Source: SVFI01 sp045535935 (GTDB taxonomy: Bacteria; Bacillota; Clostridia; Lachnospirales; Lachnospiraceae). Taken from it: DNA of 64,000 nucleotides. The DNA is taken from NCBI GenBank assembly GCA_045535935.1, contig JAZSMO010000016.1, positions 41,291 through 105,290 of the forward strand, in the 5' to 3' direction. Below, in pieces: positions 1 through 8,824 of the stretch. The notes beneath the pieces were generated by a model. That model was not told the origin of the DNA, searched no databases, and saw only the letters and a program-made list of their open reading frames with translations. Positions within the stretch are counted from its first letter, which is position 1. Each line of letters opens with the position of its first letter. Both the position numbers and the translations under genes were made by a program.

Positions 1-126
1 CGTCAGATGAATGAACAGCAGCTTGCCGAAGCCGGTGTAGATCCGGGAATGATTCGTCTTTCGGTCGGTATTGAGGATGTGGCGGATATCATCGACGATC
101 TTTCACAGGCGCTTGAAATCGTATAA
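1..126 (+). CDS. C-terminal end of a Cys/Met-metabolism PLP enzyme, probably O-acetylhomoserine sulfhydrylase (partial)
   Basis: The window opens inside a reading frame that stops at 124-126. The 41 visible residues contain the segment MIRLSVGIEDVADIIDDLSQ, which is the usual C-terminal signature of cystathionine-gamma-synthase-family PLP enzymes. The ending ALEIV and the Asp-rich IDDL helix fit O-acetylhomoserine aminocarboxypropyltransferase best. That enzyme would make homocysteine from O-acetylhomoserine and sulfide, and so feed the methionine synthase at 50.9 kb. The catalytic lysine lies outside the window, so the exact family member cannot be settled. The next gene begins 33 bases downstream with no terminator visible. 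Confidence 0.75.
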   Translation, partial: RQMNEQQLAEAGVDPGMIRLSVGIEDVADIIDDLSQALEIV

Positions 127-159
127 GATAAATTACAAAAAATGAGTTGGAGATAAAAT

Positions 160-1113
160 ATGGATAGATTAGCAATTGTTGTTCCTTGCTATAATGAGGA
201 GGAGATGCTTCCAATCACCACCAAAGAATTGACCGGTGTTTTGGATGATCTGATCCGCAAGGAGAAAATAGCAGCAAACAGCTATATTTTGTATGTGGAC
301 GACGGAAGTAAAGATGCCACATGGGAGCTGATCGAAGAACTTCACAAAGAGAATAAAAAGGTATTCGGCTTGAAATTGGCCGGCAATGTGGGACATCAGT
401 TTGCGCTGACAGCCGGTATGATGCAGGCAAAAGAGGATGCGGACATTTTGATTTCCATCGATGCAGACCTTCAGGATGATACCCTTGTCATGGAAGATAT
501 GATTGACAAATATCATGAAGGCAACGACATCGTGTACGGTGTGCGCAATGACCGCAAAAAGGACTCTTTCTTCAAACGTACCACAGCGCAGATGTTTTAT
601 AAGATTCTGGCTGCCATGGGAGTGAAAACAGTTTACAATCATGCAGACTACCGTCTGATGAGTAAACGTGCGGTGGAACATTTTGCAAATTATGAAGAGG
701 TGAATTTATACCTCCGCGGAATTATGCCGCTGATCGGATACAAGACAGAATCTGTTTTTTATGAACGAAAAGAGCGTATTGCGGGAGAATCCAAATATCC
801 GTTTAGCAAAATGATTGCCCTTGCATGGAACGGTATTACATCGTTCAGTGTGAAACCGATTAATTTCATTGCCGTGCTTGGCGGAATCATTATTTTCCTG
901 AGTGTTCTTGCAGCAATCTATGCCTTTGTTTCTTACTGTAACGGTACGGTTGTTGCCGGATGGACGTCGCTGATTTTATCCATCTGGATGCTCGGAGGAC
1001 TTCAGCTCTTTGCCATCGGTGTGATCGGCCAGTATATCGGTAAGATTTACATGGAAGTGAAACACAGACCGCGCTACAATGTGGAGACCTATCTGACACA
1101 TGATCTCAAGTAA
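160..1113 (+). CDS. Membrane-anchored family 2 glycosyltransferase (GtrB / DPM1-like)
   Basis: A 317-residue protein with an N-terminal GT-A fold. It has the VVPCYNEEE start motif, a DDGS motif near residue 48 and SIDADLQD near 105 (the DxD metal/nucleotide-sugar site). Two hydrophobic helices near the C-terminus (about residues 230-255 and 265-290) anchor it in the membrane. Proteins of this architecture usually transfer a sugar from a nucleotide donor to undecaprenyl or polyprenyl phosphate for later use outside the membrane. The sugar cannot be told from sequence. GGAG lies just upstream of the ATG. It is followed 12 bases later by a small acidic ORF that probably shares its transcript. 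Confidence 0.85.
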   Translation: MDRLAIVVPCYNEEEMLPITTKELTGVLDDLIRKEKIAANSYILYVDDGSKDATWELIEELHKENKKVFGLKLAGNVGHQFALTAGMMQAKEDADILISIDADLQDDTLVMEDMIDKYHEGNDIVYGVRNDRKKDSFFKRTTAQMFYKILAAMGVKTVYNHADYRLMSKRAVEHFANYEEVNLYLRGIMPLIGYKTESVFYERKERIAGESKYPFSKMIALAWNGITSFSVKPINFIAVLGGIIIFLSVLAAIYAFVSYCNGTVVAGWTSLILSIWMLGGLQLFAIGVIGQYIGKIYMEVKHRPRYNVETYLTHDLK

Positions 1114-1125
1114 GGAGAATGTGCA

Positions 1126-1296
1126 ATGGAAACAAACAATTTGAATGAGAAAAAAACAATCAAGTTTATTGAAAATCCTCTGCCGGGGCCAAAACCCCAC
1201 GTAAAAAAAGAAATGACCTATGACTATGATGTGCCGGAAGATAAGATGCATTTTGATATCGAGAAACCGAGCAACAATTATTATGATATTTCTTAA
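1126..1296 (+). CDS. Small conserved-type hypothetical protein (56 aa)
   Basis: A short ORF with a good AAGGAG ribosome site (1112-1117) about eight bases before its ATG. The product is hydrophilic, with no membrane segment. It has the striking stretch ENPLPGPKPH followed by an acidic, tyrosine-rich tail (YDYDVPEDKMHFDI). Codon choice matches the neighbours. It is in the same transcription unit as the glycosyltransferase and ends 15 bases before an intrinsic terminator. I recall similar short proteins in other Lachnospiraceae but know of no function. It is unlikely to be chance because start, ribosome site, stop and terminator are all well placed. Confidence 0.7.
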   Translation: METNNLNEKKTIKFIENPLPGPKPHVKKEMTYDYDVPEDKMHFDIEKPSNNYYDIS

Positions 1297-1311
1297 AAAA
1301 CAGGAGATACT

Positions 1312-1343
1312 AAAAAGGAATCGTGTGTGCGATTCCTTTTTTT
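1312..1343 (+). terminator. Rho-independent terminator after the glycosyltransferase unit
   Basis: A 12-bp perfect stem (1312-1323 paired with 1330-1341) surrounds a six-base TGTGTG loop. The descending arm runs into seven T residues. The location directly after the 56-residue ORF supports it. A GTG at 1323 could extend the next gene upstream, but that start would lie inside this hairpin. Confidence 0.85.
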
Positions 1344-1376
1344 GTGCCTGAAAATAAAGAATACGAGGAACTTGTA

Positions 1377-2066
1377 ATGTCGAAAAAAGAAAAAGTAGAA
1401 AAAAAGAAAGCAGAATCAGAACTGATTGAAGAGACCGGGAGTATTTCACTGGACGGAAACGGAGAAAAACATAACATTGAACTGATTACCATCATCGGAG
1501 AGGTGGAAGGTCATGAAAATCTGTCCGGGAGCTCAAAAACGACCAAATATGAACATCTGCTGCCGAAGCTGGCACAGCTGGAAGATGCGGAGGACGTGGA
1601 CGGCGTTCTGATTTTACTCAATACCATGGGCGGCGATGTGGAAGCGGGGCTTGCCATTGCGGAAATGATTGCGTCCCTCAGCAAACCGACGGTTTCCCTT
1701 GTGCTTGGAGGAAGCCATTCCATCGGAGTGCCCATCGCAGTCAGCGCCGACCATTCTTTTATCGTGAAAAGTGCGGCCATGGTCATTCATCCGGTGCGGA
1801 TGAGCGGAATGATTATCGGAACACCGGCGACCTTTGAATATTTTAAATCCATTCAGGACCGTATCACAGGATTTGTAATTGAACATTCAAGAATTGAGAA
1901 AAAAGCATTCGAAAAACTCATGATGGAGACTAAGGTGCTCACCAAGGATGTGGGAAGTGTGCTTGATGGAGAGAAGGCCGTGAAATGCGGGATAATCGAT
2001 GAGGTCGGCGGATTGCGGGAGGCCATGAAAAAGCTCCATGAAATGATTGATGATTTCCGAAAATAA
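1377..2066 (+). CDS. tepA: TepA-type ClpP-like serine protease (translocation-enhancing protein)
   Basis: A 229-residue member of the ClpP/crotonase-fold peptidase group. The GGSHSIG motif gives the probable nucleophile Ser115, and VIHP gives the probable His138. A Lys/Glu-rich N-terminus of about 30 residues precedes the ClpP fold. In Bacillus subtilis the homolog TepA (YmfB) is encoded directly before spoIIIE, and the same order is seen here. It has been linked to protein secretion and spore-protein turnover. I chose the ATG at 1377 because GAGGAA precedes it at normal spacing. An upstream GTG at 1323 lies inside the terminator hairpin. Confidence 0.85.
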   Translation: MSKKEKVEKKKAESELIEETGSISLDGNGEKHNIELITIIGEVEGHENLSGSSKTTKYEHLLPKLAQLEDAEDVDGVLILLNTMGGDVEAGLAIAEMIASLSKPTVSLVLGGSHSIGVPIAVSADHSFIVKSAAMVIHPVRMSGMIIGTPATFEYFKSIQDRITGFVIEHSRIEKKAFEKLMMETKVLTKDVGSVLDGEKAVKCGIIDEVGGLREAMKKLHEMIDDFRK

Positions 2067-2075
2067 TGCTATACT
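2047..2075 (+). promoter_or_regulatory. Predicted sigma-A promoter with extended -10, driving the spoIIIE gene
   Basis: TTGATG at 2047-2052 is followed by a 17-base spacer and TATACT at 2070-2075, with the extended -10 TGC just before it. The promoter overlaps the last codons of tepA. Transcription would begin near 2082, about 39 bases before the spoIIIE ATG. A second weaker candidate, TATAAT at 2095-2100, lies downstream. This is motif reading only. Confidence 0.6.
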
Positions 2076-2120
2076 GACTTTTAGAGTTTATTTTTATAAT
2101 AAGAAACCGGAGTGAAAGAA

Positions 2121-4646
2121 ATGGCAGCACAAAGAGGTAGGAAACCTGCTTCTTCCCGAAAATCATCGGGCGGAAGAAAATCATCCAACAAAAAACAGGA
2201 ATCCTTCAGCACGGAAGTAAAGGACGAGGTGATTCTGCTTGGCGGAATTGCGTTGACCATCTTACTTTTTCTTTGTAATTTTCATATTATCGGCAAAGCG
2301 GGAGATGCAGTGAGCAATGTGATGTTCGGTTTGTTCGGGCTTTTGGCCTATATTGCACCGCCGGCTTTGTTTTTTGCGTGCTTGTTTGGAGTTGTAAATC
2401 TCGGCAATCGTACGGCGACCATAAAACTTTGGGCGGCGATTGTACTGTTTGTTGACGCAGAAATCATACTGGCGCTTTTGACCGGCGTGGATAAGGTCGG
2501 AGACAGCGCCGGAAGCTATTACAGTTATGCAGTGGATCACACATTCAGCGGAGGTGTCCTCGGGGCAGCACTTGCGAGAGGTATATCCGGACTGATCGGA
2601 ATTGTGGGAACGATAGTGGTTGTTCTCATTGTTATGATTGTATGTCTTGTTCTTTTGACGGAGAAATCCTTTGTGAAAGGAGTTGCCGGCGGAGGACGCA
2701 GAATGTATGAGACGGCGAGAGACGATATCGACCGCCGGATTGTCCGCAATGAAGAGCTGCGCGAGAGCAGAATGCAGCAGCGTTCTGTCAGAGAGCAGGA
2801 AAAAGAAGAACGCAAAAAGAAACGTATGGAGCAAAAGGTATCCGGCGTTTCGGTGGATACGGCGATTCCGAAAAATGAAATTGCGGACATTGAAGAAAAT
2901 ATGCATGAGGTACAGGATGTCAGGGAACATGAAATTCTGTCCGAGCAGGAAGAACTTGACCGTATTCAGATCAGAGGACTTGCAAAAGCGGAGCCGGAAC
3001 GGGCACAGGCATCGGAGCCGCCAAGGCGTGTACATAAAGTAAAAGTATTGGATGAAGATGCTGTGGATATGGACAAGTTGTCTGCTACGCTGGAGGCGGA
3101 TGCGGACAAGCTGGCGGCAGATGTTATGGAACCGGAGCTTGTCAAACCGGTTGTACCTGTGAAGAAAAAACCATACAAAAAGCCTCCGCTTTCCCTTCTG
3201 AAAAAGAATGAAAGCGCCGGCGGCGGAAATTCGGAGAAGCAGTTGAAAGAGACAGCCATGCAGCTGAAAAAGACACTGCAGACCTTCGGTGTCAATGTAA
3301 CGATTACAGACATCAGTCAGGGGCCTGCTGTGACCAGATATGAGCTTCAGCCGGAGATGGGAGTTAAGGTCAGCAAGATTGTCAATCTGGCCGATGATAT
3401 TAAACTGAATCTTGCGGCGACGGATATCCGTATCGAAGCGCCGATTCCGGGAAAAGCAGCCATCGGTATTGAGGTTCCGAACAAGGAAAACAGCATGGTA
3501 GTACTCCGGGATTTATTTGAAACCCGCGGTTTTAAGGATTTCCAGTCCAATATTGCATTTGCAGTCGGAAAGGATATTGCGGGACAGACCGTGGTGACAG
3601 ACATTGCCAAAATGCCGCATGTCCTCATCGCAGGATCGACCGGATCCGGTAAGAGTGTGTGCATCAATACACTGATTATGAGTATTTTATATAAAGCCAG
3701 CCCTGACGATGTGAAGCTCATTATGGTGGACCCGAAGGTGGTTGAGCTCAGTGTTTATAACGGTATTCCGCATTTGCTTCTTCCGGTAGTGACAGACCCG
3801 AAGAAGGCTGCTGCAGCGCTTCATTGGGGCGTCAATGAAATGACGGAGCGTTATAAGAAGTTTGAGGATCTCCATGTGAGAGACCTGAAGGGATATAACA
3901 AAAAGGTTGAGGAAATGACCGAAAACGGCGGAGAAGAATTGCCGCAGAAGTTACCGCAGATTGTGATTATCGTCGACGAGCTTGCGGACCTTATGATGGT
4001 AGCTCCGGGTGAGGTGGAAGAGTCCATCTGCCGCCTGGCTCAGCTTGCGAGAGCGGCCGGAATTCATCTGGTTATCGCTACCCAGCGCCCGTCCGTGGAT
4101 GTCATTACAGGACTGATCAAAGCTAATATGCCGAGCCGTGTGGCGTTCGCGGTATCCTCCGGTGTGGATTCGAGAACGATTCTGGATATGAACGGTGCAG
4201 AAAAGCTCCTCGGTAAAGGTGATATGCTTTTCTATCCGCAGGGATATCCGAAGCCGGTGCGTGTGCAGGGAGCATTTGTTTCCGACAAGGAAGTTGCCGA
4301 TGTGGTTGACTTTTTAAAGGCACAGAATACAGGGGACGATGCAGGTGTCCAGGCAATGGAAGCCCAGCTTGCATCCATCGGATCTTCGGGAGAAGGCGGC
4401 GCTTCTAAAATGTCCGGCGGTGATGAAAAGGATATGTATTTTGCCGATGCGGGACGTTTTATCATTGAAAAAGAAAAGGCATCCATCGGAATGCTTCAGC
4501 GTGTGTTTAAGATTGGTTTCAACCGCGCGGCCCGAATTATGGATCAGCTCTGTGAATACGGAGTGGTCGGTGAAGAAGAAGGCACGAAGCCGCGCAAGGT
4601 ACTCATGACAATGGATGAGTTTGAACAGTTGCTGGAAGAGATTTAA
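2121..4646 (+). CDS. spoIIIE: DNA translocase FtsK/SpoIIIE
   Basis: An 841-residue membrane-anchored ATPase that pumps chromosomal DNA through the closing septum. About four hydrophobic helices lie in residues 35-185. A charged linker rich in Lys/Glu/Arg follows to about residue 370. The motor contains Walker A GSTGSGKS at about 505-512 and Walker B IIVDELADLM with its Asp near 619. The C-terminal winged-helix gamma domain (about 775-840, GMLQRVFKIGFNRAARIMDQL) reads orientation sequences. ATG 2121 is chosen because GGAG sits eight bases upstream. The upstream GTG at 2112 overlaps that ribosome site. Adjacency to tepA and the sporulation genes nearby suit a SpoIIIE role. Confidence 0.95.
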   Translation: MAAQRGRKPASSRKSSGGRKSSNKKQESFSTEVKDEVILLGGIALTILLFLCNFHIIGKAGDAVSNVMFGLFGLLAYIAPPALFFACLFGVVNLGNRTATIKLWAAIVLFVDAEIILALLTGVDKVGDSAGSYYSYAVDHTFSGGVLGAALARGISGLIGIVGTIVVVLIVMIVCLVLLTEKSFVKGVAGGGRRMYETARDDIDRRIVRNEELRESRMQQRSVREQEKEERKKKRMEQKVSGVSVDTAIPKNEIADIEENMHEVQDVREHEILSEQEELDRIQIRGLAKAEPERAQASEPPRRVHKVKVLDEDAVDMDKLSATLEADADKLAADVMEPELVKPVVPVKKKPYKKPPLSLLKKNESAGGGNSEKQLKETAMQLKKTLQTFGVNVTITDISQGPAVTRYELQPEMGVKVSKIVNLADDIKLNLAATDIRIEAPIPGKAAIGIEVPNKENSMVVLRDLFETRGFKDFQSNIAFAVGKDIAGQTVVTDIAKMPHVLIAGSTGSGKSVCINTLIMSILYKASPDDVKLIMVDPKVVELSVYNGIPHLLLPVVTDPKKAAAALHWGVNEMTERYKKFEDLHVRDLKGYNKKVEEMTENGGEELPQKLPQIVIIVDELADLMMVAPGEVEESICRLAQLARAAGIHLVIATQRPSVDVITGLIKANMPSRVAFAVSSGVDSRTILDMNGAEKLLGKGDMLFYPQGYPKPVRVQGAFVSDKEVADVVDFLKAQNTGDDAGVQAMEAQLASIGSSGEGGASKMSGGDEKDMYFADAGRFIIEKEKASIGMLQRVFKIGFNRAARIMDQLCEYGVVGEEEGTKPRKVLMTMDEFEQLLEEI

Positions 4647-4673
4647 ACAGGGATATATTTTAAGGAGAAAGAC

Positions 4674-6344
4674 ATGAAAACAGACATTCAAATCGCCCAG
4701 GAGGCAACACTTCTTCCGATTACGCAGGTTGCGGAAAAATTGGGAGTGACAGATGACGACCTTGAATTGTACGGAAAATACAAGGCAAAATTATCGGAGG
4801 ATTATCTCAAGAAGATTGAAAATAATCCGAAAGGAAAACTGATTCTTGTGACAGCCATCAATCCGACTCCGGCCGGAGAAGGTAAGACAACCGTAAGTGT
4901 CGGTCTCGGCGAGGCTTTTAACAAGTTAAATAAAAAGACATTGATTGCGCTCAGAGAGCCGTCTTTGGGACCTTGTTTCGGTATCAAGGGAGGTGCAGCC
5001 GGCGGCGGATATGCCCAGGTTGTTCCGATGGAAGATTTGAATTTGCATTTTACCGGTGATTTTCACGCGATCACATCAGCCAACAATCTTTTGGCTGCAC
5101 TTCTTGACAATCACATCCAGCAGGGAAATGAACTGAGGATTGATACAAGACAGGTGGTATGGAAACGTTGCGTGGACATGAATGACAGAGCACTTCGCAA
5201 CATTGTCATCGGTCTCGGCAACAAGCTGGACGGCGTCGTAAGAGAAGATCATTTTGTCATTACTGTGGCATCTGAAATCATGGCAATTCTTTGCCTGGCA
5301 AAGGATATGGATGATTTGAAAGAGCGTCTCGGTAAGATTATTGTTGCTTACAATATGGATAATCAGCCGGTCACCGCTGCGGATTTGCAGGCGGTCGGCG
5401 CCATGGCAGCACTTTTGAAGGATGCGATGCTTCCGAATATGATCCAGACATTGGAAGGGAATCCGGCCATGATTCACGGTGGTCCGTTTGCCAATATTGC
5501 GCATGGTTGTAACAGTGTGAGAGCGACGCAGGCAGCGCTTCACATGGCAGATTACGTCATTACGGAGGCGGGCTTCGGTGCGGATCTCGGTGCAGAGAAA
5601 TTCTTTGATATCAAATGTCGCCTTACGGGCTTAAAGCCGGATGCGGTCGTGCTTGTGGCGACCATCAAAGCACTGAAATACAACGGCGGTGTTCCGAAGG
5701 CGGAACTTACTAATGAAAACTTGGATGCGCTCAAAAAAGGTATTGTAAACCTTGAAAAACATATTGAAAATCTGCAGAAATATAAAGTTCCGGTTGTTGT
5801 GACACTCAATTCTTTTGTGAGTGATACCGAAGCGGAAAAGAATTTTGTAAAAGAATTCTGTGAGAGCAGAGGATGTGAATTTGCACTTGCCGACGTGTGG
5901 GGCAAAGGCGGCGAAGGCGGAATTGACCTTGCAGAGAAGGTTCTGAAAACATTAGATGAAAAACCGAGTGATTTTAAGCCGCTTTATAAAGATGAAGCTT
6001 CTTTGAAGGAAAAGATAGAGACAGTTGCCAAAGAAATTTACGGGGCAGACGGAGTGGATTATGCGCCGTCGGCAGAAAAGCAGTTGGAAAGACTGACACA
6101 GCTCGGATTCGGAAATGTTCCTGTCTGTATGGCAAAGACACAGTATTCGCTTTCCGACAATCCTGCGCTTCTCGGAAGACCGGAAGGGTTCCGTATGCAG
6201 GTGAGAGAGGTTTATGTGTCTGCAGGAGCCGGATTTGTGGTAGTGCTTACGGGAGCGGTCATGACGATGCCGGGTCTTCCGAAACAGCCTGCAGCATTTT
6301 CCATTGATGTAAATGAGGACGGTAAGATTACAGGTCTGTTTTAA
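4674..6344 (+). CDS. fhs: Formate-tetrahydrofolate ligase
   Basis: A 556-residue cytosolic enzyme of the usual family length. It makes 10-formyl-THF from formate, THF and ATP. The P-loop-like PAGEGKTTVSVGLGE lies near residues 62-76. The REPSLGPCFGIKGGAAGGG segment (about 93-111) and the C-terminal PGLPKQPA motif (about 530) are hallmarks of the family. It starts 27 bases after spoIIIE behind an AAGGAG ribosome site. With the formyl-THF cyclo-ligase at 24.1 kb and the B12 methionine synthase at 50.9 kb, it indicates active one-carbon metabolism. Alone it does not prove acetogenesis. Confidence 0.97.
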   Translation: MKTDIQIAQEATLLPITQVAEKLGVTDDDLELYGKYKAKLSEDYLKKIENNPKGKLILVTAINPTPAGEGKTTVSVGLGEAFNKLNKKTLIALREPSLGPCFGIKGGAAGGGYAQVVPMEDLNLHFTGDFHAITSANNLLAALLDNHIQQGNELRIDTRQVVWKRCVDMNDRALRNIVIGLGNKLDGVVREDHFVITVASEIMAILCLAKDMDDLKERLGKIIVAYNMDNQPVTAADLQAVGAMAALLKDAMLPNMIQTLEGNPAMIHGGPFANIAHGCNSVRATQAALHMADYVITEAGFGADLGAEKFFDIKCRLTGLKPDAVVLVATIKALKYNGGVPKAELTNENLDALKKGIVNLEKHIENLQKYKVPVVVTLNSFVSDTEAEKNFVKEFCESRGCEFALADVWGKGGEGGIDLAEKVLKTLDEKPSDFKPLYKDEASLKEKIETVAKEIYGADGVDYAPSAEKQLERLTQLGFGNVPVCMAKTQYSLSDNPALLGRPEGFRMQVREVYVSAGAGFVVVLTGAVMTMPGLPKQPAAFSIDVNEDGKITGLF

Positions 6345-6361
6345 ATTGGAGTGATAAACGG

Positions 6362-7837
6362 ATGAAATGTCCATATTGTGATGCTCCGATGAGTGATGAA
6401 CAGGTTTTTTGCGAAAGCTGCGGAAAAGAGAGACAGCTTGTCCCTGTATTTGAAGCCGAAATTGATGAAGTGGTGGAAAATGCGATTTCCGGTATTGCGG
6501 TAGATCTGGCAAATACACAGGAGATTAAGCCGGTTCATGTGGAGAAAGATTTACGGCCGGAAACAGAACCGACCACGGAGCATAAAAAAGAACAATTAAA
6601 TAAAGACGAAAAAAAGAAAAATAGTTCTTCTTCCGTGAGGATGACGGCATTTGCAATTGCCTTTGTCATTCTTCTTGTGGTAGTGTGTGTGCTGTTTTTT
6701 AATGCCGGGAATGAATCATCCTATGATTACCACATCAAGAAAGCAGAAGAAATGTGTCTTGTAGAAAACTATGAGCAGATGCTGGAGCATGCAGGGAAGG
6801 CAAGAGATATTGCGCCGAACTCCTCGGATGCCCAGATGCTGATTGCAAGAGCTTACGGCGGATTGGGAAATGAACAGTATAAGCGCGAAGCGTTGGAAGA
6901 TTTGATTGCAGTAGACAGCGCATATGTGCTTGCGTATGATTTGCTTATTCCGATGTATGAAGAGGCCGGAGCATATGACAAGATAGCGGCTATCCTTGCA
7001 AAGTGCAGTCAGCAATCGGTACTGGATAAATATGTAGATTATCTGGTGGATGTACCGAAACCGAGCGAAGAACCGGGAATCTATGAGGAAGCAATTGCTT
7101 TAAAATTGTTAGCACCGGGAAAAGGTGAGGTATATTATACGTTGGACGGAAATGATCCGGATGCGAAGACGCAAAGATATATCAATCCGATTTTACTTGA
7201 TGTCGGACACCACGTGGTGAAGGCGATATATGTCAACAGCTATCAGATAAGCAGTGAAATTGTTTCGCTGGAATACGGAATCAATGCCAAGGAAATTGCC
7301 GTGCCGGTGATTGATTTGGAGGAAGGGGCATATACAGAGCCGCAATACATTACTTTGACACTTCCGAATGAAGATTGTCAGGTGTATTACACGACAGACG
7401 GTTCCAAACCGGGAATCGAAAGTGCTTTGTACGAGCATCCGATTCCGTTACCGCTCGGAACAAGCAAATTTGCATTTGCGATTTGCGATGAGAACGGAAA
7501 TTTCGGCGATACCTGCCATGTGCAATATACGTTTGATATGCAGCTTCCGATGACAGCGGAGCATGCAAGAAATCTTTTGATTGTCAATGCGGTGTCGACC
7601 CGTTACCTTGCGGATGCAAACGGACATATAACCGGTATGGACGGAGTTTCGGAGTTTCGTCTGGATACCGTTATAGATATTGCGGGAAATCACTATTATC
7701 TGTTTTACGAAATCTTTACTTCGCCGGATGGGGTTTCTCAGCAGACGGAGAATCACTTTGCAGTCGATTTGCAGACCGGACAGTGTTACCGTGCGGTCAG
7801 AAATGCCGGCGGAACATATGAAGTGATCGGTATGTGA
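6362..7837 (+). CDS. Zinc-ribbon membrane protein with TPR-like and chitobiase-C-terminal-like repeats
   Basis: A 491-residue protein. The N-terminus has a zinc ribbon (CPYC near 3-6, CESC near 17-20), then a Lys/Glu-rich linker. A single membrane helix lies at about 97-117 (FAIAFVILLVVVCVLFF). Outside it follow two or three helical TPR-like units (about 125-225). Two repeats then carry the YYTLDGNDP / YYTTDGSKP signature of the chitobiase/beta-hexosaminidase C-terminal fold (about 250-305 and 330-390). The tail of about 90 residues is unassigned. The topology would be zinc ribbon inside and TPR plus beta repeats outside. Function is unknown; a role in envelope or polysaccharide binding is inference from the repeats. 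Confidence 0.8.
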   Translation: MKCPYCDAPMSDEQVFCESCGKERQLVPVFEAEIDEVVENAISGIAVDLANTQEIKPVHVEKDLRPETEPTTEHKKEQLNKDEKKKNSSSSVRMTAFAIAFVILLVVVCVLFFNAGNESSYDYHIKKAEEMCLVENYEQMLEHAGKARDIAPNSSDAQMLIARAYGGLGNEQYKREALEDLIAVDSAYVLAYDLLIPMYEEAGAYDKIAAILAKCSQQSVLDKYVDYLVDVPKPSEEPGIYEEAIALKLLAPGKGEVYYTLDGNDPDAKTQRYINPILLDVGHHVVKAIYVNSYQISSEIVSLEYGINAKEIAVPVIDLEEGAYTEPQYITLTLPNEDCQVYYTTDGSKPGIESALYEHPIPLPLGTSKFAFAICDENGNFGDTCHVQYTFDMQLPMTAEHARNLLIVNAVSTRYLADANGHITGMDGVSEFRLDTVIDIAGNHYYLFYEIFTSPDGVSQQTENHFAVDLQTGQCYRAVRNAGGTYEVIGM

Positions 7838-7854
7838 CGGATTTCAAAAAAAGA

Positions 7855-7883
7855 TTGCTATTTGACTGTAATTCTATTACTAT
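7855..7883 (+). promoter_or_regulatory. Possible promoter for nfnAB
   Basis: TTGCTA at 7855-7860 and TACTAT at 7878-7883 are separated by 17 bases and lie in the only sizeable gap before nfnA. The predicted leader also contains a short CCGGA/TCCGG hairpin (about 7897-7913) before the ribosome site. No clear terminator closes the preceding gene, so readthrough is possible. Confidence 0.4.
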
Positions 7884-7933
7884 AAAAAAGATGTAGCCGG
7901 ATGAAAGGTTCCGGTATAACGAGGAGGATAAAA

Positions 7934-8824
7934 ATGTATAAAATTGTAAGAGCCCAGGAACTTACGACAAACATTTATCTTTTTGAAGTAGAAGCAAAAA
8001 GAGCAGCAAAGACATGTTTGCCGGGACAGTTTGTAATTGTCAGAGTGGATGAGGATTCAGAGCGTATTCCGCTTACCATCAGTGATTATGACCGCGAAAA
8101 GGGAACCATCACAATCGTAGTTCAGACGATCGGAGCAGGAACAATGGCTATGGCCGGTTTAAAAGCCGGAGATGCGTTCCATGATTTCGTAGGACCGCTC
8201 GGACAGCCTTCCGAATTCTGCATGGAAGATCCGGAAGAACTTAAGAAAAAGAAAATTATCTTTGTGGCAGGCGGTCTCGGAACCGCACCGGTATATCCAC
8301 AGGTGAAATGGCTTCATGAAAACGGTGTGGATGCAGATGTTATCATCGGTGCAAAGACAAAAGATCTGCTCATTTATGAAGAAGATATGAAAAAAGTTGC
8401 AGCGAATGTATATCCGACAACGGATGACAGTTCTTACGGAAGAAGCGGAATGGTTACGACAACAATCAAGGATCTTGTGGAAAAAGAAGGCAAACAGTAT
8501 GATGTCTGCGTTGCCATCGGTCCGATGATCATGATGAAATTCGTTTGCCTTACCACAAAAGAGATGAACTTAAAGACCATCGTTTCCATGAATCCGATTA
8601 TGGTAGACGGAACCGGTATGTGTGGTGCATGTCGTCTTACCGTTGGCGGTGAAGTGAAATTTGCCTGTGTGGACGGACCGGAGTTTGACGGACATCTCGT
8701 TGATTTCGACCAGGCAATGAAACGTCAGCAGATGTACAAGACAGCAGAAGGCAGAGCTTTATTAAAACAGCAGGAAGGTGATACGCATCACGGCGGATGC
8801 GGACACTGCGGAGGTGACGAATAA
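7934..8824 (+). CDS. nfnA: NfnA-type FAD/[2Fe-2S] subunit of NADH-dependent ferredoxin:NADP+ oxidoreductase
   Basis: A 296-residue ferredoxin-NADP reductase-like flavoprotein. It has a FAD site around RIPLTISDYD (about 45-54), an NAD site GGLGTAP (about 107-113) and a cysteine cluster in GMCGACRLTVGG and FACVDGPEF (about 225-250) that would bind a [2Fe-2S] centre. A Cys/His-rich tail follows. The same fold serves as PyrK in dihydroorotate dehydrogenase. The identification as NfnA rests on its partner: the next gene encodes the NfnB/GltD-like subunit and overlaps this stop by one base. ATG 7934 follows GAGGAGG; an in-frame upstream start at 7901 lacks a ribosome site. Confidence 0.85.
   Translation: MYKIVRAQELTTNIYLFEVEAKRAAKTCLPGQFVIVRVDEDSERIPLTISDYDREKGTITIVVQTIGAGTMAMAGLKAGDAFHDFVGPLGQPSEFCMEDPEELKKKKIIFVAGGLGTAPVYPQVKWLHENGVDADVIIGAKTKDLLIYEEDMKKVAANVYPTTDDSSYGRSGMVTTTIKDLVEKEGKQYDVCVAIGPMIMMKFVCLTTKEMNLKTIVSMNPIMVDGTGMCGACRLTVGGEVKFACVDGPEFDGHLVDFDQAMKRQQMYKTAEGRALLKQQEGDTHHGGCGHCGGDE

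Noticed and set aside
169..681. Long minus-strand frame opposite the glycosyltransferase
   Set aside because: It is antisense to a clear GT2 enzyme, has no ribosome site, and its translation shows no recognisable protein pattern.
1323..1376. Upstream GTG start for TepA giving 18 extra residues
   Set aside because: The extension lies inside the terminator hairpin and has no ribosome site; ATG 1377 has both spacing and family length.
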